A stretch of DNA of 64,000 nucleotides from Sulfurospirillum multivorans DSM 12446 (GCF_000568815.1 NZ_CP007201.1:1807654-1871653), one strand, 5' to 3'; numbered from the stretch's first letter, positions 9,917 through 19,330 are shown. Notes: a model not told the origin generated them from the letters alone. Numbers and translations: made by a program.

Positions 9917-10812
9917 TAAAAATTCCTCTCGATCATCTCTTTTATAATGGAGCTTAAGCCCACATCTTCTTCGTTTTCAATCACGTCTAACGCTTCCATT
10001 CCAAGCTTTCTCGCATAGGTAATGGAGTCTTCGAGTGCTTTTGTCTCGTGCATTTTTGTCTTAATCCACACTTTGTCTGCCTCACCAAGCTCTTGTTGAA
10101 AAAAAGAGAGAAGTTTGGTTTGATCTTCAGCGTTTAATGCGCGGTACATGTAAAGATACGGTAATGTCGTTTTGCCCTCTTTAAAGTCGTTTAATGAAGG
10201 TTTTCCAAGGGTTTCGCTGCTTTGCGTAATGTCTAAAATATCATCAATGATTTGAAAAGCGAGCCCCAAGTTTTTACCGTAAAGTGCATAAATATCGCCA
10301 TTTTTGCCAGCAAGGAGTGCTGCGGCTTTGGCGGAAGCTTCTATGAGTGAAGCCGTTTTTTTGTAGATCATATCAAAGTAGCGCTCTTCGCTCTCATTAA
10401 AGGTTTGCGAAAGCTCTACATCCAAAAGTTCACCCACGGAAAGCAGTGCTACCGCATTTGCGATGCTGTACGCAACATCTTTGGGCAAAAAGGTGAGTTC
10501 ACTAAAGCCTTTAGAGTAGAGGATGTCGCCTAGCATAATGGCCGTTTTATTGCCAAAAAGCGCATTGATGGACTCTTCGCCTCGTCTTGTAAACGCATCA
10601 TCGATCACATCATCGTGCAGTAAACTTGCCGCATGAATCAACTCAACAATCGCTGCAAGTTTGAGCGAATCCTCACTAAGCCCTGCAATCTTTAAAATGA
10701 GCTTTGCGCGTAAACGTTTTCCTTTAGGAACTCTGTGAAAGAGCTCAACACTGCGTGGATCACCCAAAGAAGTGACCATCTCGACCATCAAATTTTCAAC
10801 TTTTCCTAACAC
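9916..10812 (-). CDS. Polyprenyl diphosphate synthase (IspB-like)
   Basis: A trans-prenyltransferase that chain-extends isoprenyl diphosphate, probably for the menaquinone side chain. It has the two aspartate-rich motifs: LLHDDVIDDA (first, about residue 77) and QIIDDILDI (second, about 206). The 298-aa length is normal for the family. The product chain length cannot be read safely from sequence. Its position next to hemA, and the presence of a UbiD decarboxylase in the operon, support a quinone role. Genes in the same place in Campylobacter and Helicobacter are annotated as octaprenyl synthase (ispB). Confidence 0.9.
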   Translation of the reverse strand: MLGKVENLMVEMVTSLGDPRSVELFHRVPKGKRLRAKLILKIAGLSEDSLKLAAIVELIHAASLLHDDVIDDAFTRRGEESINALFGNKTAIMLGDILYSKGFSELTFLPKDVAYSIANAVALLSVGELLDVELSQTFNESEERYFDMIYKKTASLIEASAKAAALLAGKNGDIYALYGKNLGLAFQIIDDILDITQSSETLGKPSLNDFKEGKTTLPYLYMYRALNAEDQTKLLSFFQQELGEADKVWIKTKMHETKALEDSITYARKLGMEALDVIENEEDVGLSSIIKEMIERNF

Positions 10813-10820
10813 GTGCGTTC

Positions 10821-11276
10821 CTACGGTTTCTTTTTTGGTTTAAACTCAACTTCTATGCGTTGTTGATTATCTTCTATAAATATATCTAAAATTGCCTCTT
10901 TATTTCTTTGATCGAAGTCATTAAAGACAATTTTTGCATAGGTTTGCGCAATCATCTTGTTATTTCCATCGGGCAAAAGCGGAACAACAATGCTCTGTAA
11001 AGGGTATTTTTTCTCTAAAACATACTGTGTTGGGTAGCCTCTATAGTTGACTAAAAGAGTCAACATGTTGTTCGTAAAGAGCGTCCAACGAAGTTTTAAG
11101 AGGTATTCGTTATTGGGATTTTCAGCGGTTGGCTTTTTGGTAACCTCTTTATGATTGATCAAAACCAATCCTGGTGCATCTTTTTTGAGGATAAATTTAT
11201 GCTCATATTCGTACTCAATGGGTGCGCAAAGAGCATAGGAACACAAAAGGAACAGCCAAAATACACTTTTATTCAT
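10821..11276 (-). CDS. Secreted protein of unknown function in the hemA operon
   Basis: A 151-aa protein with a clear signal peptide (MNKSVFWLFLLCSYALC) ending near A18, followed by a mainly beta, charged mature part that ends in KPKKKP. A Cys just before the cleavage region (LCSYALCAP) could also be read as a weak lipobox. I know the gene only as a conserved exported protein at the same spot in Campylobacter (Cj0540 position). It overlaps the upstream DUF2018 gene by 8 bases, so the two are co-translated. Confidence 0.75.
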   Translation of the reverse strand: MNKSVFWLFLLCSYALCAPIEYEYEHKFILKKDAPGLVLINHKEVTKKPTAENPNNEYLLKLRWTLFTNNMLTLLVNYRGYPTQYVLEKKYPLQSIVVPLLPDGNNKMIAQTYAKIVFNDFDQRNKEAILDIFIEDNQQRIEVEFKPKKKP

Positions 11277-11547
11277 TTTGGGTTAAAATTTCCCCAACAC
11301 TGCTAATAAACAGATCGTTATTGTGTTCAACCACCGCGTCCATCTCGTCCATTAAAACCGTACGGATCATCCCTTCAAGGGCATCAACACCGACCTGCTT
11401 TTCAAGCAAAATTTCCATAGCGCTGTAACGATCCACGATCTCTAAAAGCTTTGTTTTAACCAGTTCTCTGTTGGCATTAAAGAGAATATCAAAAAATTTA
11501 CTTCTAGGACTCCCCATAAAAAAGTCATCTTCGTCTTCGTACAACAT
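11269..11547 (-). CDS. DUF2018 protein (HP0242-type knotted dimer)
   Basis: A 92-aa all-helical acidic protein starting MLYEDEDDFFMGSPRSKFFD. Length, helical make-up and position at the head of the prenyl synthase-hemA-proS-hemC group match the DUF2018 family. Its H. pylori member HP0242 has a known pseudo-knotted homodimer structure but no assigned role. The family is nearly limited to Campylobacterota, so it is also a taxonomic marker here. It is the first gene of the minus-strand operon running to ubiD. Confidence 0.85.
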   Translation of the reverse strand: MLYEDEDDFFMGSPRSKFFDILFNANRELVKTKLLEIVDRYSAMEILLEKQVGVDALEGMIRTVLMDEMDAVVEHNNDLFISSVGEILTQNE

Positions 11548-11964
11548 CGCTTCTCCTCATTCAAAAAAGAAGATTATAGCACACTAAAGCTTGTCTCATC
11601 TGAAAAAGCAAAAGATGAATTGCATACTTTGGAGAAGAATTTTTTACTAACAAAGCGTTAGTAAGCACTCCTTTAATACTTCAAAAACTATGTTTTGTTA
11701 GTGCCTAAAATAGGCTATTTACATAAAATTATATGTATAATAATCTTTACAATTAAGTGGGTTAGTTTTTGATGTATCAGAAGCACTAAAAGTATTATTC
11801 ATCCTCCATTAGACTTTACATGTAAAGATGAAAATGCTCTTGCCACCCTTCCCTCTTCTAAAAAATAATCTCTACTTTTTTAATCATTAGTTATTTGATA
11901 AAGTTACTTGACATTGAAAAAAAATTAGTCTATACTTTCAGCAACGAAACAAAAAGGATTAAAA
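11548..11964. other. Divergent intergenic region, DUF2018 to metY
   Basis: 417 bases with no gene. Visible elements are an 8-bp inverted repeat TTACTAAC/GTTAGTAA (11644-11664), a small hairpin GCCTA-aaa-TAGGC (11703-11715), a perfect TTTACATGTAAA word (11815-11826) and the metY promoter at its right end. The minus-strand operon promoter should also lie here but I cannot fix it with confidence. Confidence 0.6.
11908..11936 (+). promoter_or_regulatory. Consensus sigma-70 promoter of metY operon
   Basis: TTGACA at 11908-11913 and TATACT at 11931-11936 are separated by 17 bases, close to the ideal sigma-70 promoter. A matching -35 box is unusual in Campylobacterota, where -35 regions are generally weak. 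A strong promoter like this is a natural target for repression by the Rrf2 regulator encoded in the operon. The metY ATG (11965) follows an AAGGAT ribosome binding site. Confidence 0.75.
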
Positions 11965-13227
11965 ATGAATCAAGAAACACTTGCTCTGCATTATGGATAT
12001 GACAAACAGCAATTTGGCACAATGTCCGTTCCTATCTACCAAACCACCGCCTATGATTTTGGAAGTGCCGAGACTGCAGCAAACCGTTTTGCACTCAAAG
12101 AACTTGGACCCATCTATACACGTCTGAACAATCCAACAACCGATGTTCTTGAAGCTAGAATTGCAGCGGTTGAAAATGGTGAAGCGGCTATTGCAACCGC
12201 AAGCGGTCAAGCGGCGATCTTTTTTGCGATTGCCAATCTTGCGGAAGCTGGCGATAACATCCTCGTTGCGAAGAAAATTTACGGTGGCGCCACCACGCTT
12301 TTAACCCATACGATTAAACGTTTTGGCATTACCGCAAAAGTCTTTGAGAGCGACCATGCCGATGATTTGGAAGCATTGATTGATGATAAAACCAAAGCGA
12401 TTTTCTTTGAAACGCTTTCAAATCCTCAAATTGCCATTCCAAATATTGAAAAAATCGTCTCAATCGCTCAAAAATACAACATTATTACCGTTGCAGACAA
12501 CACCGTAGCAACACCGATTCTGTTTCAGCCGTTGAATCATGGCATTGATGTGAGTGTTCACAGCGCAAGCAAATACATCTCCGGTCAAGGCAGTGCGATG
12601 GGTGGACTGATAGTGGAAGCCAAAGGACTCAATGCAAAGCTCATTGGCAACCCACGTTATCCACAATTTAATGAGCCCGATGAGAGTTATCATGGATTGG
12701 TTTACGCGACCTTACCATTCCCGATCTTTTCACTAAGGATTCGTCTTTCACTCATTCGTGACATCGGAGCGACTATTGCGCCCTTTAACTCGTGGTTACT
12801 CATTCAAGGTCTTGAGACGTTATCGCTTCGTGTCAAAGAGCATTCACGCAATGCGCATAAAGTAGCATCATTTCTAAAATCTCATCCAAAAGTGAAAAAA
12901 GTCTCGTATCCAGGATTGGAGAGTGATCCTTTACATGTAAGAGCAAAACAGTATTTTACGGACGCTCAAACATCAGGACTTTTAAGCTTTGAAGTGGAAG
13001 ATTTTGAATTTGCCAAACATATTCTAAACAGCACTAAAATTTTCTCTGTTGTGGTCAACATTGGTGATTCAAAATCCATCATTACGCATCCAGCGAGCAC
13101 CACACATCAGCAGCTTTCAACGGAGGAGTTAGAAAAATCAGGCGTTAAAGCAGGACTCATTCGCCTTAGCATTGGACTTGAAAATGCAGATGATCTCATC
13201 GAAGATCTCAAAATTGCACTCGGTTAA
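11965..13227 (+). CDS. metY: O-acetylhomoserine sulfhydrylase
   Basis: A PLP enzyme of the Cys/Met gamma-family that makes homocysteine from O-acetylhomoserine and sulfide. Its 420 aa start like the family (ETLALHYGYD, VPIYQTTAYDFGSAE). The PLP lysine is in SVHSASKYISGQG near residue 203, and the phosphate-binding YTRLNNPTTDVLE and C-terminal ITHPASTTHQQL are present. First gene of an operon with an Rrf2 regulator and cysK, all sulfur assimilation. A TTACATGTAA word at 12931 encodes LHVR. O-succinylhomoserine as substrate cannot be excluded. Confidence 0.93.
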   Translation: MNQETLALHYGYDKQQFGTMSVPIYQTTAYDFGSAETAANRFALKELGPIYTRLNNPTTDVLEARIAAVENGEAAIATASGQAAIFFAIANLAEAGDNILVAKKIYGGATTLLTHTIKRFGITAKVFESDHADDLEALIDDKTKAIFFETLSNPQIAIPNIEKIVSIAQKYNIITVADNTVATPILFQPLNHGIDVSVHSASKYISGQGSAMGGLIVEAKGLNAKLIGNPRYPQFNEPDESYHGLVYATLPFPIFSLRIRLSLIRDIGATIAPFNSWLLIQGLETLSLRVKEHSRNAHKVASFLKSHPKVKKVSYPGLESDPLHVRAKQYFTDAQTSGLLSFEVEDFEFAKHILNSTKIFSVVVNIGDSKSIITHPASTTHQQLSTEELEKSGVKAGLIRLSIGLENADDLIEDLKIALG

Positions 13228-13236
13228 GGAGAGGCT

Positions 13237-13650
13237 ATGTCACTACTTTCAACCAAAGGCATGTATGGCTTAAGTGCCATGTACCAGCTTTTTTTAGCAA
13301 AAAGCACCAAACCATTACAAATCAAGGAAATTTCAGCGCGTGCTGAAATTCCTCAAAACTATTTAGAACAGCTTTTGATTCTGCTACGTCAAGCAGGGCT
13401 TGTCAACAGTGTCAGAGGCGCTTATGGAGGCTATTTATTAGCTCAGAATGCAGAAGATATTTTGATCAAAGATATTCTTATTGCGTTAGAAGGCAATCTT
13501 GTTGTCACTGATGTGGACGTGAAAGACCCTGTACTTCGAATGTTTTACGAAGAGAGCAATCATAAAATCCAAGAGATTTTTAACGTGCCTTTATCCGAAT
13601 TTGAAGTCTATTCACAACGTCTTAGTACCCAACTAAACTATAGCATCTAA
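13237..13650 (+). CDS. Rrf2-family regulator, CymR-like (no cysteines)
   Basis: A 137-aa winged-helix repressor of the Rrf2 family: STKGMYGLSAMYQL at the N-terminus, the recognition segment IPQNYLEQLLILLRQAGLV and the wing VRGAYGGYLLA. It contains no cysteine, so it cannot hold the iron-sulfur cluster of IscR or NsrR. This resembles CymR, which senses cysteine status through contact with CysK. It sits between metY and cysK with 9- and 21-base gaps, each with an AAGGAG-type site. Autoregulation of this operon in response to cysteine is inferred from the arrangement. Confidence 0.88.
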   Translation: MSLLSTKGMYGLSAMYQLFLAKSTKPLQIKEISARAEIPQNYLEQLLILLRQAGLVNSVRGAYGGYLLAQNAEDILIKDILIALEGNLVVTDVDVKDPVLRMFYEESNHKIQEIFNVPLSEFEVYSQRLSTQLNYSI

Positions 13651-13671
13651 ATCTAACTTAAGGAGATTCTT

Positions 13672-14601
13672 ATGTATGCACAAAACGTAACAGAACTTAT
13701 TGGAAACACACCACTTGTTAAACTTAACCATTTATCCAATGCGTCAAACGCGTTGATTCTTGGAAAATGCGAATTTCTTAACCCTTCGCACTCCGTTAAA
13801 GATCGTATTGGTTTTAACATGATTAAAACCGCTTTAGAAAAAGGCTTAATTGACCACAGCTCAATCATTATCGAACCAACCAGTGGCAATACAGGCATTG
13901 GTTTAGCGATGGTATGTGCAAGTCTTGGATTAAAACTCATTCTTACCATGCCAAGTTCCATGAGCTTAGAGCGTCGCAAACTGTTGGCGGCACTTGGGGC
14001 AGAATTAGTGTTAACAGAGCCAACACTGGGTATGAGAGGTGCGGTAGAAAAAGCGACAGAACTTTCCAAAGAGACACCTAACTCTTTTGTACCACAACAA
14101 TTCGCCAATGAATCCAATCCAGCGATTCATTATGCCACCACAGCCGAAGAAATTTGGAAAGATACCGAGGGTAAAATAGACATTTTTGTGGCTGCGGTAG
14201 GAACGGGTGGAACGATTACAGGAACAGGAAAAAGACTCAAAGAGCTTAATCCTAACATTAAAATCATCGCCGTTGAGCCAGACACGTCGCCTGTTCTTTC
14301 AGGTGGAGCACCCGGACCGCATAAAATCCAAGGTATCGGTGCAGGGTTTGTCCCCGCTGTACTTGATACAAAAATCTACGATGAAGTGATCAAAGTCAGT
14401 TATGAAAATGCCATTGAAACGTCACGCAATCTTGCCAAACAAGAGGGTTTATTGGTAGGAATTTCTGCAGGTGCCAATGTCTTTGTAGCCTCAGCCATTG
14501 CGCAACAAGAGCAGAACAAAGGTAAAACAATTGTGACTATTTTATGTGACACAGGTGAGCGTTACTTAAGCGCTGGTCTGTATGAATACAAAGAGTCGTG
14601 A
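13672..14601 (+). CDS. cysK: Cysteine synthase (O-acetylserine sulfhydrylase)
   Basis: Makes cysteine from O-acetylserine and sulfide using PLP. The 309 aa include NPSHSVKDRIG with the PLP lysine near residue 43, the TSGNTGIGLAMV loop, the phosphate-binding GTGGTITGTGK and the LSGGAPGPHKIQGIGAGF segment that takes part in partner binding in CysK. Third gene of the metY-rrf2-cysK operon. In CymR systems CysK is the co-repressor, which fits this arrangement. A terminator hairpin overlaps its stop codon. Confidence 0.95.
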   Translation: MYAQNVTELIGNTPLVKLNHLSNASNALILGKCEFLNPSHSVKDRIGFNMIKTALEKGLIDHSSIIIEPTSGNTGIGLAMVCASLGLKLILTMPSSMSLERRKLLAALGAELVLTEPTLGMRGAVEKATELSKETPNSFVPQQFANESNPAIHYATTAEEIWKDTEGKIDIFVAAVGTGGTITGTGKRLKELNPNIKIIAVEPDTSPVLSGGAPGPHKIQGIGAGFVPAVLDTKIYDEVIKVSYENAIETSRNLAKQEGLLVGISAGANVFVASAIAQQEQNKGKTIVTILCDTGERYLSAGLYEYKES

Positions 14602-14616
14602 AAACGACTCTCTTTG
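14592..14616 (+). terminator. Terminator of the metY-rrf2-cysK operon
   Basis: Stem AGAGTCGT (14592-14599) with ACGACTCT (14604-14611) and a GAAA loop, then CTTTG. The cysK stop TGA lies within the hairpin. The T-run is short. Confidence 0.6.
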
Positions 14617-14686
14617 TTTAACCATTCCTTTTTCTTTTACCTTTAACGGATTTTATGGTACTATTTTCCCAACGCAAAAGGGGCAT

Positions 14687-15493
14687 ATGTACGTCATGAA
14701 AAGAATACCGAGCATTATGCTTAAGAAGCCTATTTTATTAGGCTCAATCACATTTGTTGTCAATCTTTTTATCAGTTCAATACCCGTTTTAATTCTGCAT
14801 GAAAAACATCTCGAACAGAATAAAAACATGTTTTCTATCTCGACGCTTTTAGATAACCAGCATCTTTTAGAGCAGCAAGCGATTGTCAATAGTGCCCTTT
14901 TTTATTCCTTCTTATTTTCCATTACCCTCTCTATCTTAATTGTTTTTTTGACCACATTTTTAAAAAAATCTTACCTTGAAGTTGAAAACCTCTCCCATTA
15001 CGATGGACTGACAAAATTGTACAACCGTTTAATGTTTATGGAGATTTTTCAAAAAGAGATTCAAAAAGTTAAACGCACAAAAAATCACCTCTTTTTGGTG
15101 ATTTTGGATATTGATGATTTTAAACCTATTAATGATACCTATGGGCATCTTGTAGGTGATGATGCGATTAAGACAACCGCCGATACCTTGCAACATCTTT
15201 TACGAGAATCTGACACCATTGCACGTTTTGGTGGCGATGAGTTTATTATCTGTATTGTGGATCAAGACAAAGAGGCTGCTTCAACCATTGTCAATCGCAT
15301 CTTAAATGAATTTAACCATAAAATGATCCCCGTAATACGCAATAATGAGATACAAGAACTTCAAATCAATCTGAGCATTGGCTACACCGCGTACAAAAAC
15401 GAAGATGATTTTAAAACGATGCTTCAACGCGCCGATCAAGCGCTTTACATCTCCAAAGAAGCTGGCAAAAACACCGCTACGTACATTGCTTAA
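14687..15493 (+). CDS. Membrane-bound GGDEF diguanylate cyclase
   Basis: Probably makes cyclic di-GMP from GTP. Two hydrophobic segments near residues 16-36 and 65-87 bracket a short periplasmic loop of about 30 residues that may sense a signal. The GGDEF domain fills the C-terminal half: RFGGDEFI is intact and an RESD inhibitory site lies exactly five residues before it, so product inhibition is expected. The start at ATG 14687 follows AAAAGGGG; a second ATG at 14696 is also possible. It stands alone between cysK and valS. Confidence 0.88.
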   Translation: MYVMKRIPSIMLKKPILLGSITFVVNLFISSIPVLILHEKHLEQNKNMFSISTLLDNQHLLEQQAIVNSALFYSFLFSITLSILIVFLTTFLKKSYLEVENLSHYDGLTKLYNRLMFMEIFQKEIQKVKRTKNHLFLVILDIDDFKPINDTYGHLVGDDAIKTTADTLQHLLRESDTIARFGGDEFIICIVDQDKEAASTIVNRILNEFNHKMIPVIRNNEIQELQINLSIGYTAYKNEDDFKTMLQRADQALYISKEAGKNTATYIA

Positions 15494-15514
15494 AAAACAT
15501 TAATACTCTGCTTT

Positions 15515-15535
15515 GACTTCTTATACTAAGAAGTC
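15515..15535 (+). terminator. Hairpin after the GGDEF gene
   Basis: A perfect 9-bp stem GACTTCTTA (15515-15523) and TAAGAAGTC (15527-15535) with a 3-nt loop, followed by TATTAATC. Likely a terminator, though the T-run is poor. The stem sequence recurs at 60299-60324. Confidence 0.5.
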
Positions 15536-15601
15536 TATTAATCAAGCTTTTACCCCCATTTTTGTATAATCTCTCAAAAAATACAGAAGGCACACAGACT
15601 C

Positions 15602-18232
15602 ATGAGTGAAAAAAGCACCGTTTACAACCCCAAAGAGATTGAAGAACGTTTTTACGCTATTTGGGAACAAAGAGGCTATTTTGAGATCGATGGCAATAAA
15701 ATGATTCAAGAAGAAGGCAAAAACTTCTGTATCATGATGCCACCTCCCAATGTCACGGGAAGCCTCCACATCGGACATGCGCTTACCTTTACCTTGCAAG
15801 ACATCATTACACGTTACAAACGCATGGACGGTTTTAAAACATTGTGGCAACCGGGCATGGACCATGCAGGCATTGCAACACAAAACGTCGTTGAAAAACA
15901 ACTTTTGGCGCAAGGCATTAAAAAAGAAGAGCTAGGACGTGAGAAATTCTTAGAGAAAGTCTGGGAATGGAAAGCGTACAGCGGCGGTCAGATTTTCAAT
16001 CAAATGCGCAAACTTGGAACCTCTCCAGCGTGGAGTAGAGAACGCTTTACGATGGATGATGGACTCAAAAATTCCGTTAAAAAAGCGTTTGTAAAGTACT
16101 ACCAAGAAGGACTTATCGTTCGTGGGAATTACATGGTTAATTGGTGTACGCACGATGGCGCACTCAGTGACATCGAAGTGGAGTATGAAACCCACAAAGG
16201 CAAACTCTACCACCTCAAATACTTTCTGAAAGACTCCAAAGAGTGTTTAGTTGTCGCCACCACACGACCTGAAACCTACTTTGGCGATACCGCCGTTATG
16301 GTTCATCCAGACGATGAGCGCTACAAACACCTTGTGGGTCAAAAAGTCGTTTTACCATTGATTGGTCGTGAGATTGAAATTATCGCTGATGAACATGTTG
16401 ATATGAGCTTTGGAACGGGTTGTGTTAAAGTAACCCCAGCGCATGACATCAACGACTACGAAGTGGGCAAACGTCACGATTTAGAATTTATCACTATTTT
16501 TGATAGCAACGGTATTTTAAACGACTATTGTGGTGACTTTCAAGGCTTAGAGCGTCTTGAAGCCAGAGCGCCGATTATGGCAAAACTCCAAAGTGAAGGC
16601 TTTGTCGATAAAGTTGAAGATTACGAAAATCAAGTGGGTCACTGCTACCGTTGTAAAAATGTGGTGGAGCCTTACATTTCCAAACAGTGGTTTGTTAAAA
16701 AAGAGATCGCAGAGGGTGCCATCGCAAAAGTCAATGAGCACTTAGCCGAATTTTACCCAAGCCATTGGCTCAATTCATATAATGCATGGATGAAAGAGCT
16801 TCGTGATTGGTGTATCTCTCGTCAACTGTGGTGGGGACATCAAATCCCTGTTTTTTACTGCGATGAGTGCGGACACGAGTGGGCGAGTGAAAAAGAGAGT
16901 GAGCATGAATGCCCAAAATGCAAAAGTGCGAAAGTTCATCAAGACCCCGATGTACTCGATACATGGTTTAGCTCAGGCTTATGGCCTTTTTCAACGCTTG
17001 GTTGGGAAAATGGCGATGTCTTTAAAGGTGAAAAGTGGAATGAGAGTGACTTAAAAGATTTCTATCCAAACACCCTCCTCATCACCGGTTTTGACATTCT
17101 CTTCTTCTGGGTGGCGCGTATGATGTTCTCAGGCGAACACACGCTAGGTGAACTTCCGTTTAAAGATATTTACCTCCACGCGCTGGTCAAAGATGAGCAC
17201 GGTCAAAAAATGAGTAAAAGTAAAGGCAATGTGATCGACCCATTGGTAACCATTGATGAGTACAGTGCCGATACCTTGCGTTTTACCCTCGCCATTCTTG
17301 CGGTTCAAGGGCGTGACATTAAACTCAGCGGTGAAAAACTGGAGCAAATTCGTAACTTCACCAACAAACTCTACAACGCATCACGCTTTTTACTCATGAA
17401 TGCAAACTCATTCCCCGATTTGGAAACAATTGAAATTAAAACCGCTCTGGGTGCTTACATGCAAAGCCGTTTGGCTGTGGCGATGGAAGAGGTACGCGCT
17501 CACTTTAGCGATTACCGTTTTAATGATGCCGCAACGACACTTTACCGCTTTTTGTGGGGTGAATTTTGTGACTGGGGTATCGAGCTTAGCAAAGCAGACA
17601 AACCTGCCATTGTGGAACTTGGCGCTATCTTTAAAGAGGCAATGAAACTGATTCACCCGTTTATGCCATTTGTCTCAGAGTTTTTGTACCAAGAACTGTC
17701 CGATCAAACACTCGAAGAGAGTGAATCGATCATGGTGAAACGCTACCCTCACGCACTTAAACAAGATGAGAAAATCGAGAAAACCTTTGAGCTGGTGATC
17801 GAAGCGATCGTGGGAATTCGTCGTGCAAAAGCCAATATTGACCTTGGAAACAAGAAAATCGAACACGCGTTTATCAAAGTACCTGATACCGCAAACCTTA
17901 AAAATGCGTTGAAATACATTAGTTTATTGGCAAAAGTTGAAAATATCGACTTTACAGAGACTAAAATAGCCAACTCAGCCACCGATGTAGGCGATAATAT
18001 TGAAGTGTTTATTCCCCTTGATGGTGTTGATTTAGGCCCTATCGTTGAGCGACTCAACAACCAAAAAATTAAACTTGAAAAAGAAATTATGAAACTCTCT
18101 GGTATGCTCTCCAACGAGCGCTTTGTCGCCAATGCCCCCAAAGAGGTCATCGCTGAGAATCAAAAAGGGTTAGATGATGCCCAATCAAAAATGGCAAAAA
18201 TTGAGAGTGAATTAGACTCATTTAGTATCTAA
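15602..18232 (+). CDS. valS: Valyl-tRNA synthetase
   Basis: Class I synthetase charging tRNA-Val. The 876 aa contain PPPNVTGSLHIGHA with the HIGH motif near residue 50, an editing domain with TTRPETYFGDTAVMVHP, the zinc-like motifs CDECGHEW and CPKC near 420-440, GQKMSKSKGN with KMSKS near 535, the anticodon-binding domain, and a C-terminal coiled coil (about 805-870) as in other ValRS. The start ATG follows AGAAGG. A stand-alone housekeeping gene. Confidence 0.97.
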   Translation: MSEKSTVYNPKEIEERFYAIWEQRGYFEIDGNKMIQEEGKNFCIMMPPPNVTGSLHIGHALTFTLQDIITRYKRMDGFKTLWQPGMDHAGIATQNVVEKQLLAQGIKKEELGREKFLEKVWEWKAYSGGQIFNQMRKLGTSPAWSRERFTMDDGLKNSVKKAFVKYYQEGLIVRGNYMVNWCTHDGALSDIEVEYETHKGKLYHLKYFLKDSKECLVVATTRPETYFGDTAVMVHPDDERYKHLVGQKVVLPLIGREIEIIADEHVDMSFGTGCVKVTPAHDINDYEVGKRHDLEFITIFDSNGILNDYCGDFQGLERLEARAPIMAKLQSEGFVDKVEDYENQVGHCYRCKNVVEPYISKQWFVKKEIAEGAIAKVNEHLAEFYPSHWLNSYNAWMKELRDWCISRQLWWGHQIPVFYCDECGHEWASEKESEHECPKCKSAKVHQDPDVLDTWFSSGLWPFSTLGWENGDVFKGEKWNESDLKDFYPNTLLITGFDILFFWVARMMFSGEHTLGELPFKDIYLHALVKDEHGQKMSKSKGNVIDPLVTIDEYSADTLRFTLAILAVQGRDIKLSGEKLEQIRNFTNKLYNASRFLLMNANSFPDLETIEIKTALGAYMQSRLAVAMEEVRAHFSDYRFNDAATTLYRFLWGEFCDWGIELSKADKPAIVELGAIFKEAMKLIHPFMPFVSEFLYQELSDQTLEESESIMVKRYPHALKQDEKIEKTFELVIEAIVGIRRAKANIDLGNKKIEHAFIKVPDTANLKNALKYISLLAKVENIDFTETKIANSATDVGDNIEVFIPLDGVDLGPIVERLNNQKIKLEKEIMKLSGMLSNERFVANAPKEVIAENQKGLDDAQSKMAKIESELDSFSI

Positions 18233-18265
18233 AATACAAATCATAACAAGGAAAAAGGAGAAAGA

Positions 18266-19330
18266 ATGCGTTTTATTGTAACCCTAATGAGTGTGATGGT
18301 AAGCGTTATGTCATTTGCACACGCAGCCAATGATGACAAAGTTTACACTCTAAGGCTTGCCACTACATGGGCAGAGCAAGTACCTTTTTTAGGAACAGCG
18401 CCTGCAACACTGGCACAAACCGTTGAGACGATGTCCAATGGGCGTTTAAAAATCAAGATTGATTCACCCAACAAACACAAATCCCCTTTTGGTGTTATGG
18501 ACATGGTCAAAGCGGGTCAATACGATCTTGCTTACACTGCTTCGTACTACTACAAAGGAAAAGACTATAAATTGGTCTTCTTTACCACGGTTCCCTTTGG
18601 TATGCTGATCAGTGAACAATATGCGTGGTATAACCATGGTGGTGGCAAAGAGTTGGCGGAAAAAGTGTACAGCGCACATGGGCTTATCTCTTATCCGATG
18701 GGAACAACAGGAATGCAAATGGGTGGATGGTTTAAAAAAGAGATCAAATCATTGGCAGACCTTAAAGGCTTAAAATTCCGCATCCCAGGACAAGGTGGTG
18801 AAGTGATGGCAAAACTGGGAGTAAATGCGATGAGCACCCCTCCAGGAGAGCTGTATACCGCACTTGAACGCAATACCATTGACGCGGTTGAGTGGATCAG
18901 CCCTGTATTTGACTTCTCCATGGGCTTTCATAAACTCGCCAATTACTACTATACAGGATGGCAAGAACCTGCAAGTGAGATCCAAATGCTTGCCAATAAA
19001 AAGAAAATCGAAGCGTTGCCTGCTGATTTAAGAGCGATCTTGGAAGTGGCTATTCGTTCAGTGGGAAGTCAGTTAATGGAGCAAGCAACACACGCTAATG
19101 CAGAAGCTTGGGCGAATATTGCCAAAGAGTATCCAAATGTTAAAGTTCAACAATTTCCCTCCGATGTCATGGCCGCACTGAAAAAGGCTGCACACGAGAT
19201 TGAAGATGAACAAGCCGCTAAAGATCCTGTGTTTAAAGAGATTTTGGAGTCACAACGTGCTTACTTAACCAAAGTGCGACCATGGACACTTATGGGTGAA
19301 TACGGGTATTTGAAACAACTCGAAAAATAA
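18266..19330 (+). CDS. Solo TRAP-transporter solute-binding protein (DctP family)
   Basis: A 354-aa periplasmic binding protein. The signal peptide (about 1-20, ending FAHA) leads to a DctP fold: LRLATTWAEQVPFLG, MDMVKAGQYDLAYTA, LKGLKFRIPG with the conserved Arg that grips a carboxylate, and ALERNTIDAVEW. The family binds organic acids for a TRAP permease (small DctQ and large DctM membrane subunits). Neither permease gene is present on either side: valS lies upstream, and a terminator and the convergent mog follow. It must therefore use a distant permease or act as a sensor partner. The substrate cannot be predicted. Confidence 0.9.
   Translation: MRFIVTLMSVMVSVMSFAHAANDDKVYTLRLATTWAEQVPFLGTAPATLAQTVETMSNGRLKIKIDSPNKHKSPFGVMDMVKAGQYDLAYTASYYYKGKDYKLVFFTTVPFGMLISEQYAWYNHGGGKELAEKVYSAHGLISYPMGTTGMQMGGWFKKEIKSLADLKGLKFRIPGQGGEVMAKLGVNAMSTPPGELYTALERNTIDAVEWISPVFDFSMGFHKLANYYYTGWQEPASEIQMLANKKKIEALPADLRAILEVAIRSVGSQLMEQATHANAEAWANIAKEYPNVKVQQFPSDVMAALKKAAHEIEDEQAAKDPVFKEILESQRAYLTKVRPWTLMGEYGYLKQLEK

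Noticed and set aside
11548..11964. SAM or other sulfur-related riboswitch ahead of metY
   Set aside because: The metY leader is only about 20 bases from the promoter to the ribosome site, too short for a known riboswitch.
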